From: Spirosoma aerolatum
GTDB taxonomy: Bacteria; Bacteroidota; Bacteroidia; Cytophagales; Spirosomataceae
Direction of reading: 5' to 3'
Length of the DNA: 64,000 bases
Assembly: GCF_002056795.1 (NCBI RefSeq)
Contig: NZ_CP020104.1
Span: forward strand, 558,001-622,000
Shown here: in pieces, positions 8,793 through 17,095 of the stretch
Numbering within the stretch: the stretch's first letter is position 1
Layout: every line of letters starts with the position of its first letter
Made by a program: the position numbers and the translations under genes
The notes under the pieces: model-generated
The model's database searches: none
What the model was told of the DNA's origin: nothing
Seen by the model: the letters and a program-made list of their open reading frames with translations, nothing else

Positions 8793-10145
8793 ATGAAATC
8801 AATCAACTCTCTCTTTTTTCTGCTTCTGCTGGTCACGGTCAGTAGTTGTAAAGATTTTTTAGATGTAAAACCGCTGGAGTCGATCTCCGATACGGAAACG
8901 ATTACCGATCAGAATTCGGCACTGACCGCGCTGCGGGGTGTATATAGTGCTCTGGCCAGTGGCGACTATTACGGTACAAGTTTTCAGTCGATTGGCTATC
9001 TGTCGGGCGATAATATTCAATGGACAGGCTCACAGTCGCAGGTACAGGAGTTTATCAACAAGAAGGTGAACGCCGATAACTCGACCATTTCGAGTGTCTG
9101 GATTGCGATTTACCGGACCATCAACCGGGCTAATAATATTATTGCCAAAGTCCCAACCGTAACAGACCCGGCCCTGACTACTGCCTTGAAAAACCAGTAT
9201 CTGGGCGAAGCCTATGCCATACGGGCACTCGCTTACTTCGACCTGGCCCGTACGTTTGGTGGCGTTCCGATCATTACCGACCCGACCATCAAACCAACCG
9301 ACAATTCGGGTATCAAGCGGAGCACGCAGGCCGAAACCTACGCGCAGGTGCTGAAAGACCTCGAAACCGCCGAGCCGCTGTTACCCACCACGGTTGATCG
9401 CTACCGAATTACGCAGAAAACCATTTTTGCGCTGAAATCCCGCTTCTATCTATATCAGAAAGATTACGCCAAAGCCGAAGATTACGCCAGCCGACTCATC
9501 AGCGATGCGACCAACTACAAGCTGCTGAAACCGTATGGGGCTTTCTTCCAGAATGATGCGCGGGGAACGGCAGAGTCGGTGTTCGAGATTTTCTACAACG
9601 GCACCACCGAAGTGAACAGTCACCGAGGGCAATGGCAGCCGCAAACCAACGGCGGTACCCGGCAATGGGCACCTAACGATGCGTTGGTTGCCTTGCTGAA
9701 CGATCCGGCTGTTGGGGGCAATCGCTCGGTCTTGGTCGCGAAAGACAATCAGAATCGCTGGTATGGCAACCTCTACTACCGCAACCCCGGCTCCGACCCA
9801 TCCTACATATTCCGCATTGCCGAAGCCTATCTGATTCGGGCGGAGGCTCGGGCGCAACAGGATAAGCTGGCCGATGCGCTGACCGACCTGAACGCCATTC
9901 GTGACCGGGCGGGACTAACGGCTCTGACCGCTACGACGACCTCGACAAAAGAGGCCGTGCTGCTGGCGATTGAAAACGAGCGACGAGTCGAGCTTGCGCT
10001 GGAACCTCATCGTTGGTTCGACATTGTTCGCACGGGTCGGGCCGGAGCGGTTTTCAACTTAACCGATGCCAATCGGTTCGTACTACCGATTCCGGTTCAG
10101 CAGCTACAAACCGACAAAGCACTTACTCAAAATCCGGGCTACTGA
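8793..10145 (+). CDS. RagB/SusD family nutrient-binding lipoprotein
   Basis: Outer-membrane lipoprotein of 450 residues. The ATG at 8793 is preferred over one at 8700, because it places a lipoprotein signal at the N-terminus with lipobox VSSC (Cys 19), whereas the 31 extra codons translate the palindromic repeat. SusD hallmarks are present: NSALTALRGVYSALASGDYY, AYAIRALAYFDLARTFGGVP, the TPR-like helices around AEDYASRLI, and the C-terminal LIRAEARAQQDKLADALTDL, ERRVELALEPHRWFDIVR and NPGY end. It forms the substrate-binding lid on the SusC barrel encoded just upstream. The ligand is unknown. Confidence 0.93.
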   Translation: MKSINSLFFLLLLVTVSSCKDFLDVKPLESISDTETITDQNSALTALRGVYSALASGDYYGTSFQSIGYLSGDNIQWTGSQSQVQEFINKKVNADNSTISSVWIAIYRTINRANNIIAKVPTVTDPALTTALKNQYLGEAYAIRALAYFDLARTFGGVPIITDPTIKPTDNSGIKRSTQAETYAQVLKDLETAEPLLPTTVDRYRITQKTIFALKSRFYLYQKDYAKAEDYASRLISDATNYKLLKPYGAFFQNDARGTAESVFEIFYNGTTEVNSHRGQWQPQTNGGTRQWAPNDALVALLNDPAVGGNRSVLVAKDNQNRWYGNLYYRNPGSDPSYIFRIAEAYLIRAEARAQQDKLADALTDLNAIRDRAGLTALTATTTSTKEAVLLAIENERRVELALEPHRWFDIVRTGRAGAVFNLTDANRFVLPIPVQQLQTDKALTQNPGY

Positions 10146-10166
10146 TTCTTTCTAAACTCCTTAACT

Positions 10167-11546
10167 ATGCCTTATTCTGATACTACGTTTGCTAGTCCGC
10201 AAACCTACCAACAGGCCGAGTTACCAACCGACAGTGGCTGGACATCGGCCGAAAAAGGCCTCTTCCGGTTCATATTCCTCTATTTCCTAATCCAGATTCT
10301 GCCACTCGATCCGCAGTTTTTCCGAAATCTGGTTTCGTTCGATGGCGGGTACACGCGCTACCTGTTCAATCTGTCGCATTATGCCCCCCGCTTTGTGGGT
10401 ACTGAAGATAGTTTTGCTAACTGGGGTATCGTTGCCCTTGTGGCTCTGATTGGTGCGGTTGTCTGGTCGCAACGCGATGATCGAAAAGCGAATTACGATG
10501 CCTTGTTTTATTGGCTGCGGGTCGTATTGCGGTATCGACTGGCACTGGGTGTGATTGCGTATGGATTTATCAAACTCTTCCCGTTGCAGGCACCCTTCCC
10601 GTCGATCAGTAATCTGAACACGGCCTATGGCGATCATACAGCCTGGAAACTTTTCTCATTGTCGCTGGGGATTGTGCCCTCCTATGAGTCGTTTCTGGGT
10701 CTGGTCGAATTGGTGGGTGGCTTGCTGTTGCTGCATCGGAAAACGTCGACTATCGGTACGCTGATTCTGCTGCCGTTTTTAGGCAACGTGTTCTTCTCCA
10801 ACCTGGCTTATGAAGGGGGTGAGTACGTATATAGTGGCCTGCTGATTTCCTTCGGACTGGTTCTGTTTGCCTTCGATGCAGTTCGGTTGTTTCGGCTGGT
10901 TTCGCTCGAAGTGGCGGCCGTGCCCAATCGGTTTCATCCGATATGGCGTGAGCAATGGCAACAATACGGTCGGCTGTCGTTGAAAGGGGCATTTATCGGG
11001 CTAACTGTATTGCTCTATGGTTTCACAACGTACACGACCTATCGGCAGGGTTCTGTCCGTTTTCCGAAAACGCCCGGATTAACCGGAGCAGCCGGTATTT
11101 ACAATGTCAGTGAGTTTAAGCTGGCTGGTAAAACGCTGCCGTATTCGAAAACAGACCCCATTCGCTGGCAGGATTTGGTTTTTGAAACCTGGAACACCAT
11201 TAGTATTAAATCGAACCGACCCGTTGACCTGGTGAATGATAATACCGAGCAACTGTCGGCCACAGATGCCGGGCGCGATTATGAATATGCAGGCTCGCAG
11301 GGACGGCACTATTATCGCTACACCGTTGACCCAACTGGCCGACTACTGACGCTTAAAAATGCGAATCCGCATTACCCTAACGAAACCCTGCAACTGAGCT
11401 ATACTAAAGCTGGTGATGGCCGTATTGTGCTGGCGGGTGTCGATGAAAAGCAGGACTCCGTGTATGCGGTATTGGACAAGCTGAATAAAAAATACCTGAT
11501 CGACGAGGCTGCCAAAGCGGGTCGGCGGGGATCGCTCAAACTCTAA
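10167..11546 (+). CDS. DoxX-like membrane protein with C-terminal soluble domain
   Basis: Protein of 459 residues. The N-terminal two thirds hold about seven to eight hydrophobic segments with DoxX-like features (YWLRVVLRYRLALGVIAYGFIKLFP, FLGLVELVGGLLLL, GNVFFSNLAYEGG). A soluble C-terminal domain of about 150 residues follows (from YRQGSVRFPKTPGL) with beta-rich sequence such as AGIYNVSEFKLAGKTLPYS. DoxX/DoxD relatives include thiosulfate:quinone oxidoreductase subunits, but many are uncharacterised. It lies 21 bp after susD and 14 bp before a paralogue of the same architecture, so this trio is probably one operon. A role in quinone-linked oxidation alongside the SoxCD-like genes is possible but unproven. 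Confidence 0.78.
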   Translation: MPYSDTTFASPQTYQQAELPTDSGWTSAEKGLFRFIFLYFLIQILPLDPQFFRNLVSFDGGYTRYLFNLSHYAPRFVGTEDSFANWGIVALVALIGAVVWSQRDDRKANYDALFYWLRVVLRYRLALGVIAYGFIKLFPLQAPFPSISNLNTAYGDHTAWKLFSLSLGIVPSYESFLGLVELVGGLLLLHRKTSTIGTLILLPFLGNVFFSNLAYEGGEYVYSGLLISFGLVLFAFDAVRLFRLVSLEVAAVPNRFHPIWREQWQQYGRLSLKGAFIGLTVLLYGFTTYTTYRQGSVRFPKTPGLTGAAGIYNVSEFKLAGKTLPYSKTDPIRWQDLVFETWNTISIKSNRPVDLVNDNTEQLSATDAGRDYEYAGSQGRHYYRYTVDPTGRLLTLKNANPHYPNETLQLSYTKAGDGRIVLAGVDEKQDSVYAVLDKLNKKYLIDEAAKAGRRGSLKL

Positions 11547-11560
11547 CCTCCTTCTGAATC

Positions 11561-13276
11561 ATGGCAACTCACAATATAACTCCCGAACGTGCTGATTTAG
11601 GCCTAATTACGCCAGAAGAATTAATCGCTTCGCCGTCGTCTGACTCAAACGTTACCGGCGGTAAACCATCCGTTGACCGCCAATCCGTTCAGGCTGACCC
11701 AGATACGGCCTGGACCGAAAGCCAGAAGATTCTGTTCCGCATTGCGTTTGTGTTTTTCATCAGCATGTCGCTGCCCAATAGTATCGATTGGTACAAGGAA
11801 CTCGTCTCGTTCGACTGGCTGCATCTGCATTACCGCGATTTGTACGACATTGCCCGTTTCGGCTCCGGGCTGACCTTGTTTGGTAACAAGCTATTTGGCA
11901 GTACGCTAAACGGCTACGCCCCCTGGATTATCACACTCATCTTTGCTACGGTGGTTGGGTTGATCTGGACGGCTGTTGTTCGGAATCGACAGATTATCAA
12001 CTATAACCTACTCTATTACTGGCTACGAGTGGTGGTACGGTATCGGGCTGGTATTGGGATCATTGGTTTTGGGTTTACCAAGCTTATGCCAACGCAGTTG
12101 CCCTATCCATCGCTGGGGGTGTTGAATACGAATTTCGGGGATCTGACGGCTCAGAAAATCTACTGGTTATCCATTGGTATTGTGCCCTGGTACGAAGTAT
12201 TTACGGGTGTGGTGGAGGTTCTGGCCGGTGCGTTACTATTCTTCCGGGCCACCACGTTCTGGGGTAGTGTCCTGCTGTTTGGGGCACTGGCCGATATTGT
12301 TTACGTCAATTTTGCCTACGATGGCGGGGTGCATGGCTATAGCTCATATTTCGTATTGCTGTCGGGCTTTTTGTTGATCTACTACATCAAAGACCTGTAT
12401 AATCTGCTGATTCGGGAGCAATTAACCATTCCTCATTACTTTGCTCCCGTGTTTGTCGGCTGGCAGCAATATGCGCGTATTGGCCTGAAAACGATCACGA
12501 TAGGGCTGTTTCTGGTATTGTTGTTCTGGCTTCAGTATGTCAATTTCCGGTACGATCCCTACAAACAACCGGCTCAGAAAGGGTTGAACGAGCTACGCGG
12601 TAATTATAACGTGACGCAGTTTAAACTAAACGGGGCCGAACTGCCTTACTCACCCCTCGACTCGCTTCGCTGGCAACAGGCTACGTTCGAAAACTGGACA
12701 ACGCTGACCTTCAAAGTGAACAAACCTGTTGAACTGGACCTGTCGAACGGTGGGGGAGCTCCCATGCGCGACATTAACCGGACGTTTGAACTGACGGGCG
12801 TGGCAGGTGGCCAGCGGGTGTTCTATTACGAAGCAGATACGGTACATCATGTGCTGTATTTGCAGGATAAGAACCGGGGAGCGCGTAACCAGGAAAACCG
12901 GGAGTTTCTGGGCAATAACCGTGATTTGGGTGGTTCAGCCGAAGGAGCCAAAGCCCGGTCGAGAAGAGAGCGTCGAAAAGAAGACAAGCAAGAGGCTGAT
13001 AACTGGATTCCGAAAGAAGCGCTGGCAATTATCGGTACGGAAGACCCCAAAATTAATCCGCTTGCCCGCTCTACTCGTCGGACCAAAGGGATTGAAGCCG
13101 AAAATCGACCCACAAAACGAAACCGGATGATTCTGAGCTATACCGCGCAAAATGGTGGTCAACGGGTTATATTACAGGGTATTAACGAGAAAAAAGATTC
13201 CATTTATGTGGTGCTTGATCGGGTTCAGCGGCCATACGCCTTATCCGAAAGTACCCTCAAAGCCGGGAGTTATTAA
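11561..13276 (+). CDS. DoxX-like membrane protein, paralogue with charged insertion
   Basis: Protein of 571 residues, clearly a paralogue of the previous gene. Shared segments include LLYYWLRVVVRYRAGIGIIGFGFTKLMP, the FTGVVEVLAGALLFF helix, and C-terminal GNYNVTQFKLNGAELPYSPLDSLRWQ. It differs by a longer polar N-terminus (about 60 residues) and by a low-complexity, highly charged insertion at about residues 436-520, rich in Arg, Lys, Glu and Asn. The insertion splits the C-terminal domain just before the shared strand (ILSYTAQNGGQRVILQGINEKKDSIYVVLD). Tandem duplication with divergence is the simplest reading, and the two products may form a heterodimer. The function is as uncertain as for its neighbour. 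Confidence 0.77.
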   Translation: MATHNITPERADLGLITPEELIASPSSDSNVTGGKPSVDRQSVQADPDTAWTESQKILFRIAFVFFISMSLPNSIDWYKELVSFDWLHLHYRDLYDIARFGSGLTLFGNKLFGSTLNGYAPWIITLIFATVVGLIWTAVVRNRQIINYNLLYYWLRVVVRYRAGIGIIGFGFTKLMPTQLPYPSLGVLNTNFGDLTAQKIYWLSIGIVPWYEVFTGVVEVLAGALLFFRATTFWGSVLLFGALADIVYVNFAYDGGVHGYSSYFVLLSGFLLIYYIKDLYNLLIREQLTIPHYFAPVFVGWQQYARIGLKTITIGLFLVLLFWLQYVNFRYDPYKQPAQKGLNELRGNYNVTQFKLNGAELPYSPLDSLRWQQATFENWTTLTFKVNKPVELDLSNGGGAPMRDINRTFELTGVAGGQRVFYYEADTVHHVLYLQDKNRGARNQENREFLGNNRDLGGSAEGAKARSRRERRKEDKQEADNWIPKEALAIIGTEDPKINPLARSTRRTKGIEAENRPTKRNRMILSYTAQNGGQRVILQGINEKKDSIYVVLDRVQRPYALSESTLKAGSY

Positions 13277-13308
13277 CGGATAAGTTGTTTAAGTTTTTGT
13301 TTCGATAG

Positions 13309-13386
13309 TTTTTTGTCATCCCGAGGAACGAGGGATCCCGAATATCCTGACGCTTGAGATCCCTCGTTCCTCGGGATGACAAAAAA
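13309..13386. repeat. 29-bp perfect inverted repeat, TCATCCCGAGGAACGAGG family
   Basis: Arms 13309-13337 and 13358-13386 are exact reverse complements, around a 20-base loop. The core reads GTCATCCCGAGGAACGAGGG. It fills the gap between the second DoxX gene and the cytochrome gene. The right arm contains an ATG (13376) in frame with the cytochrome. A decayed relative is at 60081-60159. Confidence 0.8.
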
Positions 13387-13393
13387 AACCATT

Positions 13394-13999
13394 ATGGAAA
13401 GTCTAAACAGTACCCTGCTGTGGTTATCTGCAATCGTTACGTTTTGGGTGAGTTTTTTGCCTGATTCAGAAGGCCAGGGCTGGTTATATGATAAAACACC
13501 TGTAGTTGTTCGAGATACATTTCCAGCTACGTTTGGCATTGGCCGGGCCGCGACTTCGACCGAAATTGCCCGGCTCGATATTGATGTACGGCCCGATGGG
13601 AAAGGCTTACCCCCAGGCGAAGGGAAACCAGCCGTGGGTAAGTTGATTTTCGCTCAGAAATGCGCAGCCTGCCACGGTGTAGGGGGAATTGGTGGACCAA
13701 ACGGATCGCTGGTGACAACGGCTTCCGAAGGAACGAAAAAACGACCGGAGAAAACCGTTGGCAATTATTGGCCGTATGCCACCACCGTATTCGATTACAT
13801 CCGGCGGGCCATGCCGTTCAGCGAACCGGGTTCACTCACTAACGAGGAGGTGTATAGCCTGACTGCCTATTTGCTGACTGCTAACGGTATTATCGACGAA
13901 AAAACCGTAATCAATGCCCAAACGCTTCCTAACGTGAAGATGCCAGCCCAACCGCTATTCATCCCCGATGATCGGAAAGGTGGACCGGAGATAAAGTGA
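13394..13999 (+). CDS. SoxD-like c-type cytochrome
   Basis: Exported cytochrome c of 201 residues from the ATG at 13394. An in-frame ATG at 13376 lies inside the inverted repeat and is less likely. A hydrophobic N-terminal signal segment is followed by one haem c site, CAACH (Cys 90, Cys 93, His 94). The downstream segment KTVGNYWPYATTVFDYIRRAMPF with GSLTNEEVYSLTAYLLTANGI closely follows the SoxD (sulfane/sulfite dehydrogenase cytochrome subunit) pattern, where the Met of AMPF is the likely distal haem ligand. The next gene is SoxC-like, so the two probably form a periplasmic SoxCD-type complex that passes electrons from the molybdenum centre to the respiratory chain. No SoxAXYZB genes are present in the window. 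Confidence 0.85.
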   Translation: MESLNSTLLWLSAIVTFWVSFLPDSEGQGWLYDKTPVVVRDTFPATFGIGRAATSTEIARLDIDVRPDGKGLPPGEGKPAVGKLIFAQKCAACHGVGGIGGPNGSLVTTASEGTKKRPEKTVGNYWPYATTVFDYIRRAMPFSEPGSLTNEEVYSLTAYLLTANGIIDEKTVINAQTLPNVKMPAQPLFIPDDRKGGPEIK

Positions 14000-14009
14000 T
14001 GTTATTGAA

Positions 14010-14092
14010 TTAAGCCGCCAAGACGCGAAGGTGCAAAGTTTTAAAAACCGATGATTATTCGTTGCGTCTTTGCGCCCTAGCGGTTTAGTTTA
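14010..14092. repeat. imperfect inverted repeat between soxD-like and soxC-like genes
   Basis: Left arm TAAGCCGCCAAGACGCGAAG near 14010 pairs imperfectly with the right arm CTTTGCGCCCTAGCGGTTTA near 14070-14089. It sits in the gap before the soxC-like ATG. The CGC-AAAG-ACGC wording resembles dispersed Bacteroidota repeats, but no second copy is in this window. Confidence 0.6.
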
Positions 14093-14103
14093 AAGTATGT
14101 ACT

Positions 14104-15345
14104 ATGAAGAAAATCCTTCGACTCAATCAACTGACGACGAAGCTTTCCCGACGAGCCATGCTGGGCGGAACCGCTACGGCGGCTGTGGCTATTGTCCAGA
14201 CTGCGCAGGGAAAAACTGTTCAGGAAAGTGTATCTATTGCCGAACTGCTACCCGATGATCCGACGAAGCGTGTAGGTCCCCTGGCGGGCGAGGTCGGTAC
14301 GCGGTCGTCGTTTGAAAAGCTTGTCAAGAAACCGTCGGATATTTCATCGCGGTCGCCCCTTCAGGATTTTTACGGCATCATCACCCCATCCGATCTACAC
14401 TTCGAGCGCCATCATGCGGGTATTCCGATTATTGATCCGGCCAGGCATGAGCTGCTGATTCACGGGCTGGTCGATAAGCCACTGGTGTTTACTATCGCCG
14501 ATCTGAAACGATTTCCTTCCGTATCGCGGATTGCGTTTCTGGAATGCTCGGGGAATTTTCGGACAGGTAAAGAAACCATGAGTCCGCAGGATATTTGTGG
14601 CCTGACGAGTCAGAGCGAATGGACGGGCGTAAAACTCGCTACGCTGTTTCGGGAAGTCGGGGTGAAGCCGAGTGCAAGCTGGTTTTTGGCCGAAGGGGGC
14701 GATGCGGCCGTAATGACCCGGAGTATCCCCGTCAAAAAAGGCTGGGATGATGCGATTATTGCCTACGCCCAAAATGGCGAAGCCTTACGACCCGAACAGG
14801 GCTATCCGGTTCGGTTGTTTCTGCCAGGTTGGGAAGGTAATACGAATGTGAAATGGCTCCGACGCATCGAGCTTGGCGATGCACCCTGGCATACACGGGA
14901 AGAAACTTCGAAATATACCGAAAGCATCAAAGGCGGTAAAATCCGGCAGTTTAGCTTCGACATGGATGCGCGCTCGATTATCACCTTTCCGGCTTATCCG
15001 AAAACGGTTGAAAAAGGCTGGATCGACATTCGGGGCATTGCCTGGAGCGGCCGGGGGAAAGTCGTGCGTGTAGAGGTGAGTACCGATTTTGGCAAAAACT
15101 GGCAACTGGCCATCCTTCAGGACCCGATCCTGGATAAAGCGCATACCGGATTCCGTTATCTGTGGTACTGGAATGGCGTTGAAACCGAGATTATGAGCCG
15201 GGTTACCGACGAAACGGGTTATATTCAGCCGACGTTTACCCAACTGATCGAAGCGAGGGGCTCGGATGGCGGCTACCATTTTAACCCCATCACGGCCTGG
15301 CAAATCAAATCCGATGGGCGCGTACTGAACCGACCCGAAAGGTGA
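14104..15345 (+). CDS. SoxC-like molybdopterin sulfite/sulfane dehydrogenase
   Basis: Periplasmic molybdenum oxidoreductase of 413 residues. The N-terminus carries a twin-arginine signal (SRRAMLGGTATAAVAI). The Moco domain (about 85-280) has the family segments GIITPSDLHFERHHAG and FLECSGNFR, in which Cys 148 should coordinate molybdenum. It is followed by a C-terminal Mo-co dimerisation domain (about 295-405, with GWIDIRGIAWSGRGKVVRVEVS). By family it would oxidise sulfite or a protein-bound sulfane using water and give electrons to the SoxD-like cytochrome encoded 104 bp upstream. The SoxC assignment rests on the motif set plus the cytochrome neighbour. The true substrate is open, as the rest of the Sox pathway is missing here. 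Confidence 0.88.
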   Translation: MKKILRLNQLTTKLSRRAMLGGTATAAVAIVQTAQGKTVQESVSIAELLPDDPTKRVGPLAGEVGTRSSFEKLVKKPSDISSRSPLQDFYGIITPSDLHFERHHAGIPIIDPARHELLIHGLVDKPLVFTIADLKRFPSVSRIAFLECSGNFRTGKETMSPQDICGLTSQSEWTGVKLATLFREVGVKPSASWFLAEGGDAAVMTRSIPVKKGWDDAIIAYAQNGEALRPEQGYPVRLFLPGWEGNTNVKWLRRIELGDAPWHTREETSKYTESIKGGKIRQFSFDMDARSIITFPAYPKTVEKGWIDIRGIAWSGRGKVVRVEVSTDFGKNWQLAILQDPILDKAHTGFRYLWYWNGVETEIMSRVTDETGYIQPTFTQLIEARGSDGGYHFNPITAWQIKSDGRVLNRPER

Positions 15346-15347
15346 AT

Positions 15348-15399
15348 TTTACTGTTTAGTAGGGTCAGATTCTTGAATCTGACCCTACTAAACAGTAAA
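15348..15399. repeat. 25-bp perfect inverted repeat after the soxC-like gene
   Basis: Arms 15348-15372 and 15375-15399 are exact reverse complements with two bases between them. The core reads AGTAGGGTCAGATTC. It starts 3 bp after the soxC-like stop and ends 26 bp before the next ATG. It could act as a terminator, processing signal or transcript-end stabiliser. No second copy is in the window. Confidence 0.75.
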
Positions 15400-15424
15400 C
15401 GAATGTATTTAAAACAATAAGCAA

Positions 15425-16873
15425 ATGGCGAAAACCGAGGTAGATGCCGTAGTCGTAGGGTCGGGTCCCAATGGGCTTAGTGCGGCCATTACGCTGCAAC
15501 GGGCCGGGCTATCGGTGCTGGTGCTGGAAGCCAAGGAAACCATTGGCGGAGGAACGCGCTCGGCCGAACTGACCCTGCCCGGTTTTGTGCATGACGTTTG
15601 TTCTGCCATTCACCCGCTGGCCGTAGGTTCGCCTTTGTTTCAGCAATTGCCGTTGGCCGAACATGGGCTGGAATTCATCAATCCCCCAGTGGCAGCCGCC
15701 CATCCGTTTGACGATGGCACGGCAGCAGCCCTTCGGTATTCATTGACAGAAACGGCCCAATCGCTCGGCGCTGACCAGGAAACATACCGGAAATTATTTG
15801 AACCGCTTGTTCGACACTGGCCGGGTTTGGCACCAGATGTATTAGGGCCTTTGCGTTTTCCAAAACATCCTATCGATCTGGCTAGCTTTGGCCTGGATGC
15901 CCTGCTGCCCGTTACGCAATTGGTCAAACGGTTCAAAACCAAAGAAGCCCGTGGATTACTGGCTGGTATGGCCGCTCATTCCATTCAGCCCCTGAGCAAT
16001 CTAACCACATCGGCCATTGCCCTGGTGATGACTACAGCCGGGCACCTATACAATTGGCCCATCCCCAAAGGTGGTTCACAGACGATAGCCAATGCACTAG
16101 CCTCCTATTTTCAATCGTTGGGAGGTCGGATCGAGACGGGGCGGTTGGTGCGCTCGATGAACGATATTCCATCGACGCGGGTGGTTCTGTTCGATCTGAC
16201 ACCGAAGCAACTGCTTTCCATTGCCGGAGATCGCTTATCGTCCCTGTATCGTCGGCAATTGGAACAGTACCGCTATGGCATGGGTGTTTTTAAGATCGAC
16301 TGGGCACTGGATGGACCAATTCCGTTTACCGCTCCCGAATGCCGGCAGGCGGGTACAATACACATTGGCGGTACGTTCGAAGAGATAGCGCAGGCCGAGC
16401 AGGAAACCTCTGATGGAAGCCACCCTGATCGGCCATTTATCCTGCTGGCTCAGCAAAGTCTGTTCGATCCCAGCCGAGCCCCAGCCGGGAAGCATACGGC
16501 CTGGGCATATTGTCATGTGCCAAACGGCTCGACCGTTGACCGGACCGAGGCCATCGAGAAACAGGTCGAACGGTTTGCGCCGGGGTTTCGCGACAGGATT
16601 CTGGCCCGCCACACCATGAATACCGTACAGATGGAAGCCTATAACCCTAATTACATTGGGGGCGACATCAACGGTGGTATTATCGACATCGGGCAGTTGT
16701 ATACGCGTCCGGTCATAACCTTATCGCCCTACAAAACATCGGCTCCCGGCATGTTTATCTGTTCGTCATCCACACCGCCCGGCGGGGGCGTACACGGCAT
16801 GTGTGGCTATCATGCTGCCCGTGTTGCCTTACGTGAAGGCTTCGGAAGGCCTGTACCCATTCATCTGGCCTAA
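15425..16873 (+). CDS. phytoene-desaturase-like FAD-dependent oxidoreductase
   Basis: Flavoprotein of 482 residues. The N-terminal dinucleotide-binding fold is plain (VVVGSGPNGLSAAITLQRAG followed by VLVLEAKETIGGGTRS). The C-terminal FAD motif is seen at SSTPPGGGVHGMCGYHAARVAL. Overall it resembles the CrtI/PYROXD2-like group (NAD(P)/FAD-dependent, unknown substrate) rather than a true carotenoid desaturase: it has no carotenoid neighbours and carries the typical GGSQTIANALASYFQSLGGRI segment. It is the last gene of the co-directional cluster and converges with the degraded arsenic operon. It might act on a substrate brought in by the SusCD pair, but that is only a guess. Confidence 0.85.
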   Translation: MAKTEVDAVVVGSGPNGLSAAITLQRAGLSVLVLEAKETIGGGTRSAELTLPGFVHDVCSAIHPLAVGSPLFQQLPLAEHGLEFINPPVAAAHPFDDGTAAALRYSLTETAQSLGADQETYRKLFEPLVRHWPGLAPDVLGPLRFPKHPIDLASFGLDALLPVTQLVKRFKTKEARGLLAGMAAHSIQPLSNLTTSAIALVMTTAGHLYNWPIPKGGSQTIANALASYFQSLGGRIETGRLVRSMNDIPSTRVVLFDLTPKQLLSIAGDRLSSLYRRQLEQYRYGMGVFKIDWALDGPIPFTAPECRQAGTIHIGGTFEEIAQAEQETSDGSHPDRPFILLAQQSLFDPSRAPAGKHTAWAYCHVPNGSTVDRTEAIEKQVERFAPGFRDRILARHTMNTVQMEAYNPNYIGGDINGGIIDIGQLYTRPVITLSPYKTSAPGMFICSSSTPPGGGVHGMCGYHAARVALREGFGRPVPIHLA

Positions 16874-16966
16874 TCAATCTTCTTATTATTGCCAGCCTTT
16901 GGAGCTTCCTGTTGAATGTGGCGATCCACTGGTCTTGAGTTACTATTCGTTAGCAGGCTGGCCTTC

Positions 16967-17095
16967 TCAAGCAGGAGTGCTGAAGCGATTTTGCTGCTTT
17001 AAGGCAAAATTGACTAGCAATATCAGCACTGGCACTTCGATAAGTGGACCAATGACAGCCGCAAAAGCAGCCCCCGAATTGACGCCGAATACAGA
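16967..17095 (-). pseudogene. acr3: C-terminal remnant of an Acr3 arsenite efflux pump
   Basis: Read on the minus strand from about 17095 to the TGA at 16967, the frame encodes [17 protein letters not shown] followed by [17 protein letters not shown]. This is the conserved end of Acr3 arsenite transporters (the last membrane helix). The rest of the gene is missing: directly upstream, in another frame, is the truncated arsN2. A deletion that joined arsN2 codon ~90 to the last ~40 codons of acr3 explains this. The remnant has no start and cannot make a transporter. Confidence 0.82.

Noticed and set aside
13309..13386. Terminal inverted repeats of an insertion sequence
   Set aside because: The arms are only 20 bases apart and no transposase or target duplication is present. 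A non-coding palindromic repeat fits better.
15425..16873. Carotenoid phytoene desaturase (crtI)
   Set aside because: Fold and FAD motifs agree, but the sequence is closer to the PYROXD2-like group and no carotenoid genes are nearby.
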